Positions 10,951 to 21,718 of a stretch of DNA of 64,000 nt are shown here, one piece after another. The translations under genes were made by a program, and so were the position numbers. Below the pieces are notes generated by a model. The model did no database searches and was not told the origin of the DNA. It worked only from the letters and a program-made list of their open reading frames with translations. Position 1 is the first letter of the stretch. The number at the start of each line of letters is the position of its first letter. This DNA is from Gymnopilus junonius (lineage: Eukaryota; Basidiomycota; Agaricomycetes; Agaricales; Galerinaceae): positions 1 to 64,000 of the forward strand of contig JADNYJ010000085.1 of NCBI GenBank assembly GCA_015501075.1. Reading direction: 5' to 3'.

Positions 10951-12272
10951 TCATTCTCCTGCACACAACAGGTCCAACACCTCAAGGGCTGACGGCCTAT
11001 CCTCTGGATTTATGCTGAGGCACTTATCCACTGCTTCTTTATACCACACAGGCGCTCCTGAATCTCCAAAATCACAATTAGACGACTTTTCTTTTGCCAC
11101 GCATTGGAGAATTATCCCCAGAGAATATATGTCGGCTGGGCCAGTTAACACCGATTCCAAGTCCGCATCTTCTTCAAAGAACTTAACCACCACTTCTGGC
11201 GCCGCAAACTCCTTGGTTATGCCAGCCGGCAAGAAGTCAATGAGAACAGCTTGTTTCTAAGGCCCGATGACAACGTTTTGCGTCTTCAAATCACCATTGT
11301 AGGCACCTATAGAGTGAAGGTCGACCACTCCTCGCGTGATCTGACGTGCCCATGATAGCCTCAGAGGCCACCCAATAGCCGACCCGTCCACCAGCTCAGA
11401 CTCTTGAATCTTCTCATGATCTCATCGGAAAAAAGCAGTACATCCTCCAGTGTCCCGTGATGCATGTAGGGCATCATGAACCCCCGGACCAAATTATCTT
11501 TATCAACGACTATAGCTTCCAGGTCGATAATGTTGGGCGAATCGCGCAATCTGTCCAAGATTGCGATTTCTTCAAGGCCCCCTTCTCGCTCATCCGGAGC
11601 CTGTTTGAACGCGAACGTTTGACCTCTGTACCCGACACGATCAACATCCATGCTCAGTGTATTCTCGTATCGCAGCTCAGAAATGTTCACGGTCGCGATA
11701 TGGGAAAGGAAGGTGGGGATGGGAAGGAATTCTGGGCGCCAATTCTCGTCTTCCGTTGCGGTGACCATCAGATTTGCATGAGAGGTTACTATCTTGATAA
11801 GAGTCGCCGTTGGATATATGTTCTTTAATTTGGGATGATTCTTTTCAGAACATCGTAAACGGTGGACGTTTTGTTGAAGCGGTTCATGTCCTGGAGCAGT
11901 TTGTTTTCAACTGCGTCAGGTTCGATCTTATTGCGTTGATACGAGAGGCAAATTGTACTTCCAGAGTCGTAGACCTGTCGATCTCCTCCGTATGTAACGA
12001 AGGCCGTTTCCTCGTCAAGGTAGCCTGTAAAGCTCGTAACTTCAAGTCGCATAGCCAGAGGCTCCGGTGCGCTGCGGGTCGTCGCATAGTCTATAACGAA
12101 GGCTACAAGACGAGGTAAAATAATCAGTACTAACGAAATATGGGTAGCTTACTGCCTTACATTGACACTGTGACGCGTCCGCCTGCATATTAGCAATGAG
12201 GATACGCGCTGTATCAGAGCGGGGTTCAAGATGCAAGACTTTGCAAGGGCAACACGAAGATCGAATCAACAT
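10951..12272 (-). pseudogene. Protein-kinase-like gene, disrupted
   Basis: Read on the minus strand from a Met near 12272. A first exon is followed by an intron (donor about 12157, acceptor about 12107) and the run FVIDYATTRSAPEPLAMRLE. Next come a frameshift (about 11825), an N-lobe-like region (GYRGQTFAFKQAP), hinge-like MPYMHHGTLEDVL, a second frameshift (about 11400), then GAYNGDLKTQNVVIGP followed by an in-frame TAG near 11260, and the C-lobe (GPADIYSLGIILQCVA, INPEDRPSALEVLDLL). The catalytic HRD position reads YNGD and the DFG position reads DFL, so even a repaired reading would look like a pseudokinase. It lies downstream of, and convergent with, the broken gene at 9070. Confidence 0.6.
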
Positions 12273-12680
12273 CCACGTGATGGCGCGTACTTTGTCCGAG
12301 AGTTGAATTCCTCCTCGACCAAGCCTCGCAATACTAATACCAATCCTATAAAGGCGGCCAACCGCACCGCTGGGATAAGTTCGGACCCCGGTGTTCAGCA
12401 ATGGACCGTACCCAGTAAAACCTTACCTCACCATAATGCGTGAATACATGAACCCATTGAAATTCTAAATACTCTGTCGGCGCCTCGTTATCTCCTTCCC
12501 TCCATCTTCCTACAACGCATGTATTTTTTTTAAATTAGTACAATAAATCAGCCGCAAGTAGTGGGTATCAATACAAGGTTCCTTCGTATATACTAATACT
12601 GGTCCTCCATCCGGAACAATTTATCCAATCCCAAATCGCCATTAAATAATGTACCACCCCAACCATACATTCGAACTCAA
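12273..12680. other. Intergenic, no gene seen
   Basis: About 0.4 kb between the kinase-like pseudogene 5' end and the 3' end of MID1. Nothing supported. Confidence 0.4.
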
Positions 12681-14262
12681 TTACAACGCCTCCACATAAT
12701 TACACCACACATTCCCCCACCGATCCTGACTCACCCCAGCCAAACCCTTCCCCTTTTCCCCACCCGGCCCATCCACATAGCCCACTCCATAACTCGCCCC
12801 CGCATTGAACTTCTGCACGGGACATTTAAACCCAATAAAAGGCGGACAAGCACGATCGACGGCCTGGCACTGCTCGATGCACGGGAGGAGCTGTGTGTAG
12901 GTGGAAGGGAAGGCAGGGAGGAAGGCGTTCCGCTGCGGGGCAGAGGTGGGTTGGGGGAGGAGTGCTGAGAGGGGCTGTTGTTTGGAGTTGGCGTTGGAGG
13001 AGCCTGGGAGGAGGGAGGCGAGGGAGGCGAAGATCCCTGTTGCGCTAGGTTCGGGAGGGATGGAGGTGAACCCGGATGGATTCCCGGGACTGGGCTCGGA
13101 GCAGCGCGTGAATGAGGTTGCGCATAGCCAGGCACGGTATTCCCTCTGACAGTCGTTGCATCCGACCAGGGGGGAGTACCAGTCCCGTCCACAGGCAAAG
13201 GTGTTGACCACGGTGGTGAAATTCGTCAGGTAGGATAGTAGGGGAGTGCTGATGTTCGAAGGTAAGGTAAGGGCGTCGTATGTCCCCTTGTTGCTTAGTG
13301 CGTTCGCAGGTGGAGGGGTAATGGGACAGAGTAAGCCACAGAGGGACAGTAAGGCAGGGAGTGGACCAGCGGACAGGAGAACGACGCGGATTTGGTGGCG
13401 AAATATATCGGCCCACTGACCTTGGTCCCATTAAGCACATACGCTGTATAATTCGTCGACGGAATGAGGCCCTCAACAAGCCACTGCACACGGAAGCCCT
13501 GGGTGTCCCTCGCCCACACGGTCTGGTTAGCTATTTTTCCGGTGGAGGGTTTGGCGGAGAGGAAGCACGCCGAGTTGAGTGGATTGGTTGCGGCTGTTCC
13601 TCGGGATGTTGGGGTGATGAGGAGTGTGATGTTGGTGTTGGAAAGGGCGGAGCTGGGGAGGGTTGCGGAAGGAGAGCGGGGGGTAGGGTGTAGTTGGGAT
13701 ACGTGGGCACTGGAATGGAAGGCAGAGGAGAGAAGGGCGCAGAGAAGAGGATGGCTTGATTGGCAGTGGTGTCACCCAGTAGAGGGAGCGCTTCAAGGGC
13801 TTCGTGTATGGGGTCTGTGGAGTATTGAGTAAGAATAGAGGAAATAAATGGGAACTTACCGCCATCAGATACGCCAATATCGAATTGGACATTGCTCGCC
13901 CCGTTCACGTCGACAGCCAGCACGCCGCCATTGGGAAAGAAGGCCGTCCAATTCCCAAACCCATTGGTCAGCACTACCTCTCTTGAACTGGAGCCTAGTG
14001 AACTCGAACTTGGATCAGGCTGGGAGTCTGCATTACTGACATTGGACAAGAAAAATCTCGGAGAGGGGGAGGCATCCGAGCAGAGAGCGATGGTGACGCT
14101 GAGTGGAGACCCGTCTTCGCCTTGTGACGGAATAGAGAAGGAAGGAGGGTTCGGAAGGCTGCCGGTGTTGAGAGATGTTATGTCATCGATGGACAGCGCA
14201 GTTCTTGCTTCGATGAGAGCGAGCGAGGAGCTGAGCAGCCAGAGCAGAGGTAGCGGGAGCAT
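12681..14262 (-). CDS. mid1: MID1-type stretch-activated calcium channel component
   Basis: Regulatory, secreted or membrane-bound subunit of the fungal high-affinity calcium uptake system (partner of the Cch1 channel). The N-terminus MLPLPLLWLLSSSLALIEA is a signal peptide. Middle segments carry SNVQFDIGVSDG and, after an intron with donor at 13862, an Asn-glycosylation-rich region (TNYTAYVLNG, TKSASFSCPLV). The C-terminus is the Cys-rich family signature: CNDCQREYRAWLC, RCSEPSPG, LLPCIEQCQAVDRACPPF, GFKCPVQKFNA, SQDRWGNVWCN. A single-base shift sits in a C run near 13310 (YSVPLP to PPPANA); another change of frame near 13640 can be removed by a roughly 50-base intron. Both look like indels or missed introns rather than decay, as all Cys motifs are kept. 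Confidence 0.88.
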
Positions 14263-15120
14263 CCAAGGGGAATTAATCCACGTGATTCAATTGGAAACCC
14301 TTGCGACTCGCGCCGACGGCTCCGAGGCTCGTTTCTTTCCTTTCTTCCACGTCCGCGACTTGCGAATACCAGGGCCTTACCTTATATGATGCACTACCGA
14401 GCCCCCATGATGTGCTATTGACTCTCTATTCCCGCTGGAAGAAATCATGATCGGCGAGGAAGGCTCGAGTTCTTTTTCACGTTTTTCGGCCCTTCTCTTT
14501 ACTCTCATACAACGAGCCAAAACATCTCTCTTTGTCTTTTTGTTCCCTGAGGACTATTCCGACTTAATTTCGCATCGTGGCCTGTTGATTCGCATTGGCT
14601 ATCAGAATCTGTGTTGTCAATGTTCCTTGGACCTCCGGCTTCAGCAAAAAGCTTGTCAATTGAGCGTCTATATACCCAAAAAAATGCCCCAAGTTCCTTC
14701 CATCTCGCTGCAATATGACACCATTTGTACGGGCCGCCGAACCAACCCCGCCATATGCCGTTGGCAAAATAAGTTGTACAGAACCCGCTGTTCTATGCTG
14801 GCATCCAGCGCGCATTTGCATGATTCCGTCCACGAAAATAGCTGCCATATTTCGCAAATACAATCCGAACGAGGTTCCGTATGCCTCGGGTGGAAAATCA
14901 CCCCGAGGGCGCATCATTTCACGATTTTGCGGTTCATTCCGCTCCATTTTGGGGACTTAGGGAGCAACGGGCGGCGGGCGTGCGTGGTAAGAGTCGTACG
15001 TATCACAGTTCTCAAAGCTTTTATTTTTCCCACCCATGTGTGGGTAATGAGGCTACTGGGCCCGCACGAACGAATTTGTGCGGCTCCCTGATGGTCGCAA
15101 GCACCCAGCTGACCTAGACA
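14263..15120. other. MID1 upstream region with an unassigned open frame
   Basis: The first 120 bases upstream of MID1 are shared with a duplicate at about 16999-17120. A 214-codon open frame on the plus strand (14447-15091) overlaps a 128-codon one on the minus strand (14564-14947). Neither shows a domain or motif I recognise. A small interrupted palindrome (gggcccgcac..gtgcggc) lies at about 15059-15084. Confidence 0.25.
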
Positions 15121-15299
15121 CCAGTCAGTGTAATACTGCTTGGGGGCACATCCCTGCAGTTATAAAACTAACAAGGGATGGCCCCACGAGCAGGAAAATA
15201 TGCACATGCATACGCCGATAGGTATGTAGGTCAGCTGTAGTAATTATGGCGATCAACGATGCAAAAGGCGATGTATTGAAAACGTGACTCGATAGTAAC

Positions 15300-16173
15300 A
15301 TTGTCAATAAAATGCCGTTTGTGCCCAGTATAAGCAAATAAAAAGCCCAACAGGATGTGTCGCTGTGTTTTGAGGATCTCGTCCTGTTGGGAAGAAAACA
15401 ACAAGGCTGAATATTTGCCATCTAGTCAAAGAACAAGGGGCTACCATTTTTAGATCCAATGTGGGATTCATATTAGTGCCTTCGTTGACGATGGCAGTAT
15501 AGGTTCCCCCATATATGTTTAGATTACTCGAGTTCTGGAAAAGGCCTGTAAACAATAAGTGAAGGCAAATGCCAGAAGTTGAACAAAAAAAAAAGATTAC
15601 TCGGAGAGGGAGCCACATTGTTGACGGATAACGATTGCAATTTTTCCTCCATCGCCTGTCAAAATTTCATTCAAGTCCTTAGCTGCCAAAATATTGACAG
15701 TGCACCGACCTGAAAGCGAAGAAAAATAATGTCTATGTGTCGGGAAAATGTTCCGACAGCAAATGACTTCGAATCGATATCTCGCTGAATATCCTTCATA
15801 AGATGTACGACAATGAGTACTCTATGGTCATCAGGCGGAGAGACAAAACTTACATCTGATATTCATATACCACCTCACTGACTAATGGAAGGAATCTAGG
15901 TAGAATATCTTGGACTTTGTTCCATATGTACTCTGAAGTCCTCGATATCGATGCAGCCAATTCCACGTCCAGGTGGTGTTCCTGCGGGATTCAACAACAA
16001 TGAGCGTCCGAGCCAGCAGGGGGGTTCGCAAAGGATACACGGACCTTCAAGGTTCTGGAAATAGTGCTCGTCATGACCCGAATTTCTTCGCAGACTTGGA
16101 AGAATATTGTAACGCCACCTGGATCAACGTCGACGGACCTGCCACTGTCATGGCCCGACAGCTGATCCATCAT
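15300..16173 (-). pseudogene. Degenerate gene, copy A of a two-copy family
   Basis: Minus-strand fragments in order: DVDPGGVTIFFQVCEEIR (about 16120), EYIWNKVQDILPRFL with VVYEYQM (15950-15855), LMKDIQRDIDSKSFAVG and IDIIFLRFQ followed by a donor (15800-15705), GDGGKIAIVIRQQ (about 15640), then LFQNSSNLNIYGGTYTAIV (15545-15480). The last piece resembles the FxNAxxxxIxGGxF motif at the start of many agaric NLR/STAND-like proteins. The fragments match copy B at 20155-20940 in order and spacing. Exon joins are plausible, but no continuous frame is found, so I call it a pseudogene; the family name is not known to me. Confidence 0.45.
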
Positions 16174-16689
16174 GATAAGGATGACGTTCCTCAGGCCTTA
16201 CTTCCAAGCTGCCAGTGGACGGCAGAGGAGGCGGGTGGCCTCAGGAAAGGAGATACAGCTTGACCGTACTCAGTGCAGCGTGTTTTGGGTGGGTGAGGGA
16301 GGTGCCCTGAAGTAAGGAAGGGCGGTTCTTCGTCAATCCTGATTTTTGACACTATTTATATGAAACTGGTGACTGTAAAGTGGACATCATCCTGTGCTGA
16401 GAAACCCTTTACTTGGATGGGGTGGCTGTACCACGTCAGATGGCATTGTACAACTGCGGAATCTTATTGTGCAAAATCAGAGGAGGAAGCAAAGTATATG
16501 TGGCATATTTATCATAGCAATATAAATGGATTCACATTATATCACGAAGCAGAATATATTCACACCAAGGCAGAGACGTGAGGGGCTCTACAGGAGAGTT
16601 CTTGTACATATTCCATGGAAATTCCAAAGTTAGTCAAATATAAACGGTGAACGGTAAGGAGTTCTCGTTCTATGAAAGAACCCCGGACA

Positions 16690-17120
16690 ATTCAAACCCA
16701 TTGGTCAGGACCAACTCTCTTGCATTGCTGCCTGGGAAAACTCGAGCTTAGATCAAGTTGGGAGTCTGTATGACTGGTATTCAACAAGAAAAACCTCGGA
16801 GAGGGAGAGGAGGCCAGCAGAGAGCAATGATGGACCAATGGTGACGCTTAGTGGAGACCCGTCTTGGCCTTGGGACGGGATGGAGAAGGAGGGTGGGTTG
16901 CTAAGACTTCCGGTGCCGAGAGAGGTGATGTAATCGGTGGTCAGCGCGGTTCTGGCTCCGATGAGAGCAAGCAACCAGAGCAAAGGTAGCGGAAGCATGT
17001 AAGGGGAATTGGTCCACGTGATTAGAGTGGAAATCATCGCGATTCGCGACTCACGCGTACGAATCCGAAGTTCATTTCTTTCTTCTCTTCCACATCATCG
17101 ACTTGGGAACGCCAGGGCGA
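16690..17120 (-). pseudogene. Truncated duplicate of MID1 promoter and 5' end
   Basis: The Met at 16998 starts MLPLPLLWLLALIGARTAL and continues SLSNPPSFSIPSQGQDGSPL, nearly the same as the intact MID1 N-terminus at 14262. DNA similarity continues on both sides: downstream to about 16690 (matching 13945-14040, with a frameshift) and upstream to about 17120 (matching 14263-14390, including gggaatt..tccacgtgatt). The copy stops inside the coding region, so it is a segmental duplication, not a second channel gene. Confidence 0.8.
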
Positions 17121-17897
17121 CTTTTTTTACTGACTTTATTCCTCCCCTATTTTCCCCAGCAAATTTGAGGCCCTAATAGGCTCCAGTGGCAACAATATCC
17201 TGGGCGTACACTTAATTCTGTTGTCATTGGATCATTGTCGACTTGAGCTGATGTTCTCGCTTTCGCTAATTGCTTGTAGTGGAATCGTTCAGTCTTCACA
17301 GTTGGAAATGCCAGGAGGTTTCCTTCTTCTTACTTCTCTATCAGCCTTCCTGTTAATGATCCTGCTTCACGATATTTGCGTGCGCTCGAGCAACAAAAAT
17401 ATTGAGTCAAGCCGCCATTTCCTGCCGGCACGTCCTCAATCTGGGGTTTTCTTTCCTTCTAAAAGTAGGCTGATGAATTCATCATCTCCTTGGGCTCCGG
17501 AATCCTGTCGGTTACAATTGACGTTTGTGAGGCTTACCAGTTACTTGTTCGCTCCTTTTCTTCTCCTCGGCTATGAATGCAACTTGCAATGGAAACCATC
17601 GTGGGTCCAGCGGGGGGTCGCCTCCTCTGCGCGTTCTGGCTGTGCACTAGCTATCTATAATCCTGCCTCCCGAACAGCATTGTCGGTTTTAAAATAACTA
17701 GACCATCTACGGGAATTCACTGGGGCGAGCTGAGTTGGGGTTAAAATCAATATATTCCGGTTCTAACTAGTACAATGTGTCTAAGATACGATGCAACGGC
17801 CGAGTCTACGAGATCGAAAAGAAATGCTGCACGCTGACTGCGAAATCCCAATGAGTCTGACGAGAGAGAAAAAAAGGACTCACACAAAAATGATTTG
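17121..17897. other. Intergenic with an unassigned open frame
   Basis: A 158-codon plus-strand frame (17221-17697) has two hydrophobic stretches near its start but no recognisable family and no splice context. I do not call it a gene. Confidence 0.25.
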
Positions 17898-19309
17898 TCA
17901 CTTTCCCAGGCCGCAATGATAAGAGCAGACAGTGCAAGGCAACATAAACCTGAGATCGAAACCCTGTCCTATTCCCAACGCCCTAACTTCAGATTGCAAT
18001 TCCTCATCCAAGTCGGGAGAACCCGTTGCAGGCACTATCAGCACTATTTTCGTCAACGGACTCGGAGTGTCATGCGTTGCACTGGAAGACGCGTGAACCC
18101 CGTTCCGCATCATCACCATATCGAGCACAGCCCGGGCATCCGTTCTACAAGTCAAAGACAAAGTCGCCAACCTAGGGAGAAGGACACCTTTGCCGATGTC
18201 CTGCAGCGTCCGAGTGTGAACATCGACCTCAATGGAAGATGGAGGAACGTCAAATTGGGGACTGCTCTCAGGAGCTTCTGCACCTCCTGATACGATGTCC
18301 TCCGGAGAGAAAAGTTTCCGTGGAGTTGAACCAATGGCCGGACGGTGTCATAGTGGACCTGGGTCATGGAAAAACTCTCCAGTGAAGGTCCTACCCCGGC
18401 GAGACGAAGGAACGTTGCATATTGGCGAACGTTCCATCGAAGGGCCAGATGTTTTCGGTGCGCTCAATCCAGAGAGAGTGGAGGTTGGGCAGTCGGAGGA
18501 CATGAATAAAGGTGGGATAATAATTGGGATTGATGAGGCGCAGTCGGAGTGTGTCGAGAGAGGGCAAGGTAAGCTTGAGCTGCTTGTAGAGGACACTCAA
18601 TGCCTTTGATCCTACGTCGAACTTGATGGAGAATGAGGCGGTGTCTAGGGATTGGGAGAACCGGGCGATGTGGACGAAGGCGCTGGGTGTCATTGGTATC
18701 TCCGCAAGAGCCAACATGGTGAGCTGGTTGAAAGAAAGTTTGAGGTCTGAGGGGATGATGCCGTTACAGAGATTGAATTTGGCAGCTGTAAGCCGAGGAA
18801 AAGGCACAGAATTTGAGCGTTCCATGACTATGGGTGCCGGGCATTGCCGTTGAAGAATCTGATGTGGCATCCTTCCAAGCTCTGGAATACACCTGTATTG
18901 AGGAATTGGAAGAACTCAGCAATGTCGTTCCCAACCAATAGACATTTCAACAAACGAATCCTATTAGCATAAGGCCTAATAATAGAGTTCATGATACTTA
19001 GTTGACCTATGCCGAAGACACCATACCCCGTTGGACTGGAAACAAAGTTGAACGAAAGCAGCCTTGACTGACTTCTACTCACAAACAGATTGAAAGTGTT
19101 CATCTGCTGGACAACGTTAGTCAATAAAACAGGGTAGATAACGTACGAATCCCAAAATTCTGGAGAAGAGTTGATGATGTCCCCCATGCATGACAGACAA
19201 GACTCAATACGACTCGTGGATCTACAGGAGAGATGGGGAAGGTGACAGCCGATTCGATGCAGGCGCGCATTATAGGCAGAGCCAAAGCGGGAGTAAGGAA
19301 CGCGTTCAT
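17898..19309 (-). pseudogene. F-box-like / leucine-rich protein gene with several frameshifts
   Basis: The frame from Met 19309 gives VDPRVVLSLVCHAW and, after a one-base shift in a G run near 19186, GDIINSSPEFWDSYV, the usual F-box-like opening of agaric F-box/LRR proteins (cysteine, His-Ala-Trp, then a ...P.LWxxx element). Leucine-rich segments follow (FPRLTAAKFNLCNG, LSFNQLTMLALAEIPM, LPSLDTLRLRLI, LPNLHSLWIER, VPNLTFLHLPL, LLPRLATLSLTC) to a stop at 17898. Frame changes occur near 19186, 18840, 18400 and 18240. Each is a single-base event, so the gene may be real with sequence errors, or a young pseudogene. Confidence 0.55.
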
Positions 19310-19963
19310 CTCGAGACTCAGCTTAAGGTGGCACTTGAAGAAGCTCAAACGTTCTTTGAATAGCCTTGATGTTGAAGTGATGCTTGATGGGATAGACGCG
19401 TGGCAATTCACTTGAAGGAGTATATACGCACAAAAGTATTCAGTTATAAAAAATTCAAGTCGAGATGATGGTAGTTCTAAGGAAAGAGAGCGAGAGCGAA
19501 AAAAATTCGGTGGCACATCTTTTAAAGGCTTGGTTATGTAAGCTTATTGTCCTCCCATTGTTTCGACTGGACAATGGTTATTTAATTCATTCCATACACT
19601 GTTCCCTGAATCCCTACAGTAATTTGTTGAAATCTATTATAATAAAAGTGTTTTCTCTTTAAAAATCCCTTCCGATTGGCTGAGACAAACCCACAGACAA
19701 AAAAACGTTGGAACATGCTGCATTGCGTCGTACTTAAGGTTTGGGCCGGGCAAAGCCAGGGCGGTTGCAGCTCGTTTACTATATGTCAAAGATGATCAAA
19801 GTATGTGTTGAATATTTATACCCAACGGTACAATGCAAAATATATTTTACAAGACTGTCCATGCTAGTTCATGTTCCTTAATAGCTCTCAAGTTCTCCGA
19901 GTCCAAAAAGTTAGGACGCCGGGCCCGCATAAATGCGGCCCACTGATTGCCACAAGGTCCCGT
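19310..19963. other. Intergenic, no gene seen
   Basis: No supported gene. An interrupted palindrome gggcccgcat..atgcggccc lies at 19921-19941, just before the long inverted repeat. Confidence 0.35.
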
Positions 19964-20096
19964 GTCTGTGCATTAGTTTATGATCATCACCTCGCCTGCC
20001 TGCACTCCACCATTTTTACTTAATTAAAAGGTAAAAGTAAAAATGGTGGGAGGGGAGGAAAGGGCGAGGCGACGATCATAAACTAATGCACAGACA
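19964..20096. repeat. Long imperfect inverted repeat (foldback)
   Basis: The left arm (19964-20021) starts gtctgtgcattagtttatga; the right arm (to 20096) is its near-complement and ends tcataaactaatgcacagac. The arms meet around an AT-rich centre (aattaaaaggt). A single-stranded copy would fold into a hairpin with a stem of roughly 55-60 pairs. It could be a foldback MITE or the source of a hairpin RNA. Confidence 0.7.
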
Positions 20097-20154
20097 GGAG
20101 GATCATAACAATCAACAGTACAAATGGCAATGTAGTGAAGCGGTGACTCGATAG

Positions 20155-20940
20155 TCACATCCTCAATAAACCGTCATTTGTGCCCGGGATAAGCAAATAA
20201 AAAGCCGGACTGGATATATAGTATCCGTAATATTTTGTTCGCAGAAGTACTACTGCCTTCACCAGCGATGGCTTGAAGTTTCCGCCGAATATCTTTATAT
20301 TTCGCGCATTCTGGAAAAAACCTGGGTATGTGAAGTTCAGAAAACACGGCAAAATTGTGAAATGCAAAAAAAAATTATTTACTAGAGATGGCAGATTATG
20401 GGAAGTAATGATTGCAGGTTGGACTCTTTCATCTTTTAGAAATCTGAGTGCGGGTGTTATTAGCTATGGTAAGGGCATAGAACCTACCTGGAAATGAAGA
20501 AAGACTGTATCTAATTGTCGGGATGAATAGCCAGTCACCAAAGTTTTCGACTCAATGGCTCGCAGAATATCTGTCAAAACACTTTGCATGATGATTAGTG
20601 TCGTGTTAGGAGAAGGTAATACTGAACTTACATCTTATATTCATATATTTCCTTTTTGATCAAATGAAGATATCTAGGTGGAATATTTTGGACTTTGTTC
20701 CACATGTAATTGAACGTTTTTGTTATCAATGCACCCAATTCATTATCGGCTCTAGTTCCTGTGAGAAGTGACATAGTAAGTGTCTGGAAGAGTAGAGTTC
20801 CCATAAGTATACGACATTCATAGCTTCAGTAATTTTAATTGTTGTAACCGAATGTCTTCGCAGACTTGGAAGAATACGGCAAAGCCACCTGGATCTAGGT
20901 CGGTGAATCTGCCACCATCAGGAGGCAGATCCATGTTTGT
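20155..20940 (-). pseudogene. Degenerate gene, copy B of a two-copy family
   Basis: The minus strand holds, in the same order as copy A, YMWNKVQNIPPRYL with EIYEYKM (about 20755-20640), LTDILRAIESKTLVTGYSS with LDTVFLHFQ and a donor (20590-20490), and FFQNARNIKIFGGNF (about 20315-20270). Flanking DNA also matches copy A (for example tttgtgccc..ataagcaaataaaaagcc at 20177 and 15318, and cttcgcagacttggaagaata at 20863 and 16087). Stops and shifts interrupt the frame. The LTR retrotransposon inserted about 240 bases beyond its 5' side. Confidence 0.45.
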
Positions 20941-21184
20941 GGTCACTATTTTGAGGATTCAAAACTGGACAGGAAATGAGTGCAATGGCTTGTCAGTGTA
21001 AAGGGTACACGCACACGGGGAAAGTCCTTCGTGACGATAGTGTCATTTATATGAAACCATTGCCGATAAAAAAAATCTGTGCAAGACCGCATGACCCACA
21101 TAGACCTGTACTTGGACGGATGTTCTGCCTCGTCGGGTACGTTGGATGAAAATAACCATACCTTCGAGGATAATCGAAGGCAAT

Positions 21185-21380
21185 TGTAAGGCCAGTGCCT
21201 TAAGCACGTGCCTAGTCCGTACCTATATAAGTCCGGACTCCCTATGGGTTCGGCATCTTCTCTTGCTCTCTCTCTCTACTATTCTCTAGTCACTCCTCTA
21301 CGCTGCAACTTAGACGTCGTTTCTGCTCATTTGTGAGTCTTTCTCTGAGTGTTTTCCCCTCACTCTCGAGGGGTTTTCCA
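21185..21380 (+). repeat. 5' LTR
   Basis: 196 bases, starts TGTAAGG, ends TTTTCCA. Contains CACGTG, a TATA box (TATATAA at 21224) and the palindrome AGTCCGGACT just after it. Differs from the 3' LTR at five positions. Confidence 0.95.
21224..21230 (+). promoter_or_regulatory. LTR TATA box
   Basis: TATATAA in the 5' LTR; the same box is at 27184-27190 in the 3' LTR, where it could drive flanking DNA. Position within the LTR is as expected for the U3 promoter. Confidence 0.6.
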
Positions 21381-21718
21381 CTTTTTTTTGAGCACGAACG
21401 ACGTCTACCGCGTGTTCATCACGTGTCTAACCATTAATCAACCCGCCCCTATTGAATTCAGTCTCGCGTGCAGTCGCTTGTTGACCACGCTATTTCCGTC
21501 TCGGAACCAAAACACATCGTTGATTCCCCACGCTCAACAATGAGCTGTGAACCTACCTGTCTTCTATCTGTCCTGCTCTTATACACTGCCTCATAAACCC
21601 GTTATCCTGTTCAAACTTGTCTAATATGACCAACCTGTTCCAGTTCCCCTGAACCTGCCTCCTGACCCTGTTCATCCTGGCCTCCCATGTCACTCATTCC
21701 CAGAAGAGCACAAATCAC

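Noticed and set aside
12731..13198. 155-codon alternative frame, Pro/Ser-rich
   Set aside because: It overlaps the Cys-rich MID1 C-terminus in another frame; low complexity arises from the GC-rich codons.
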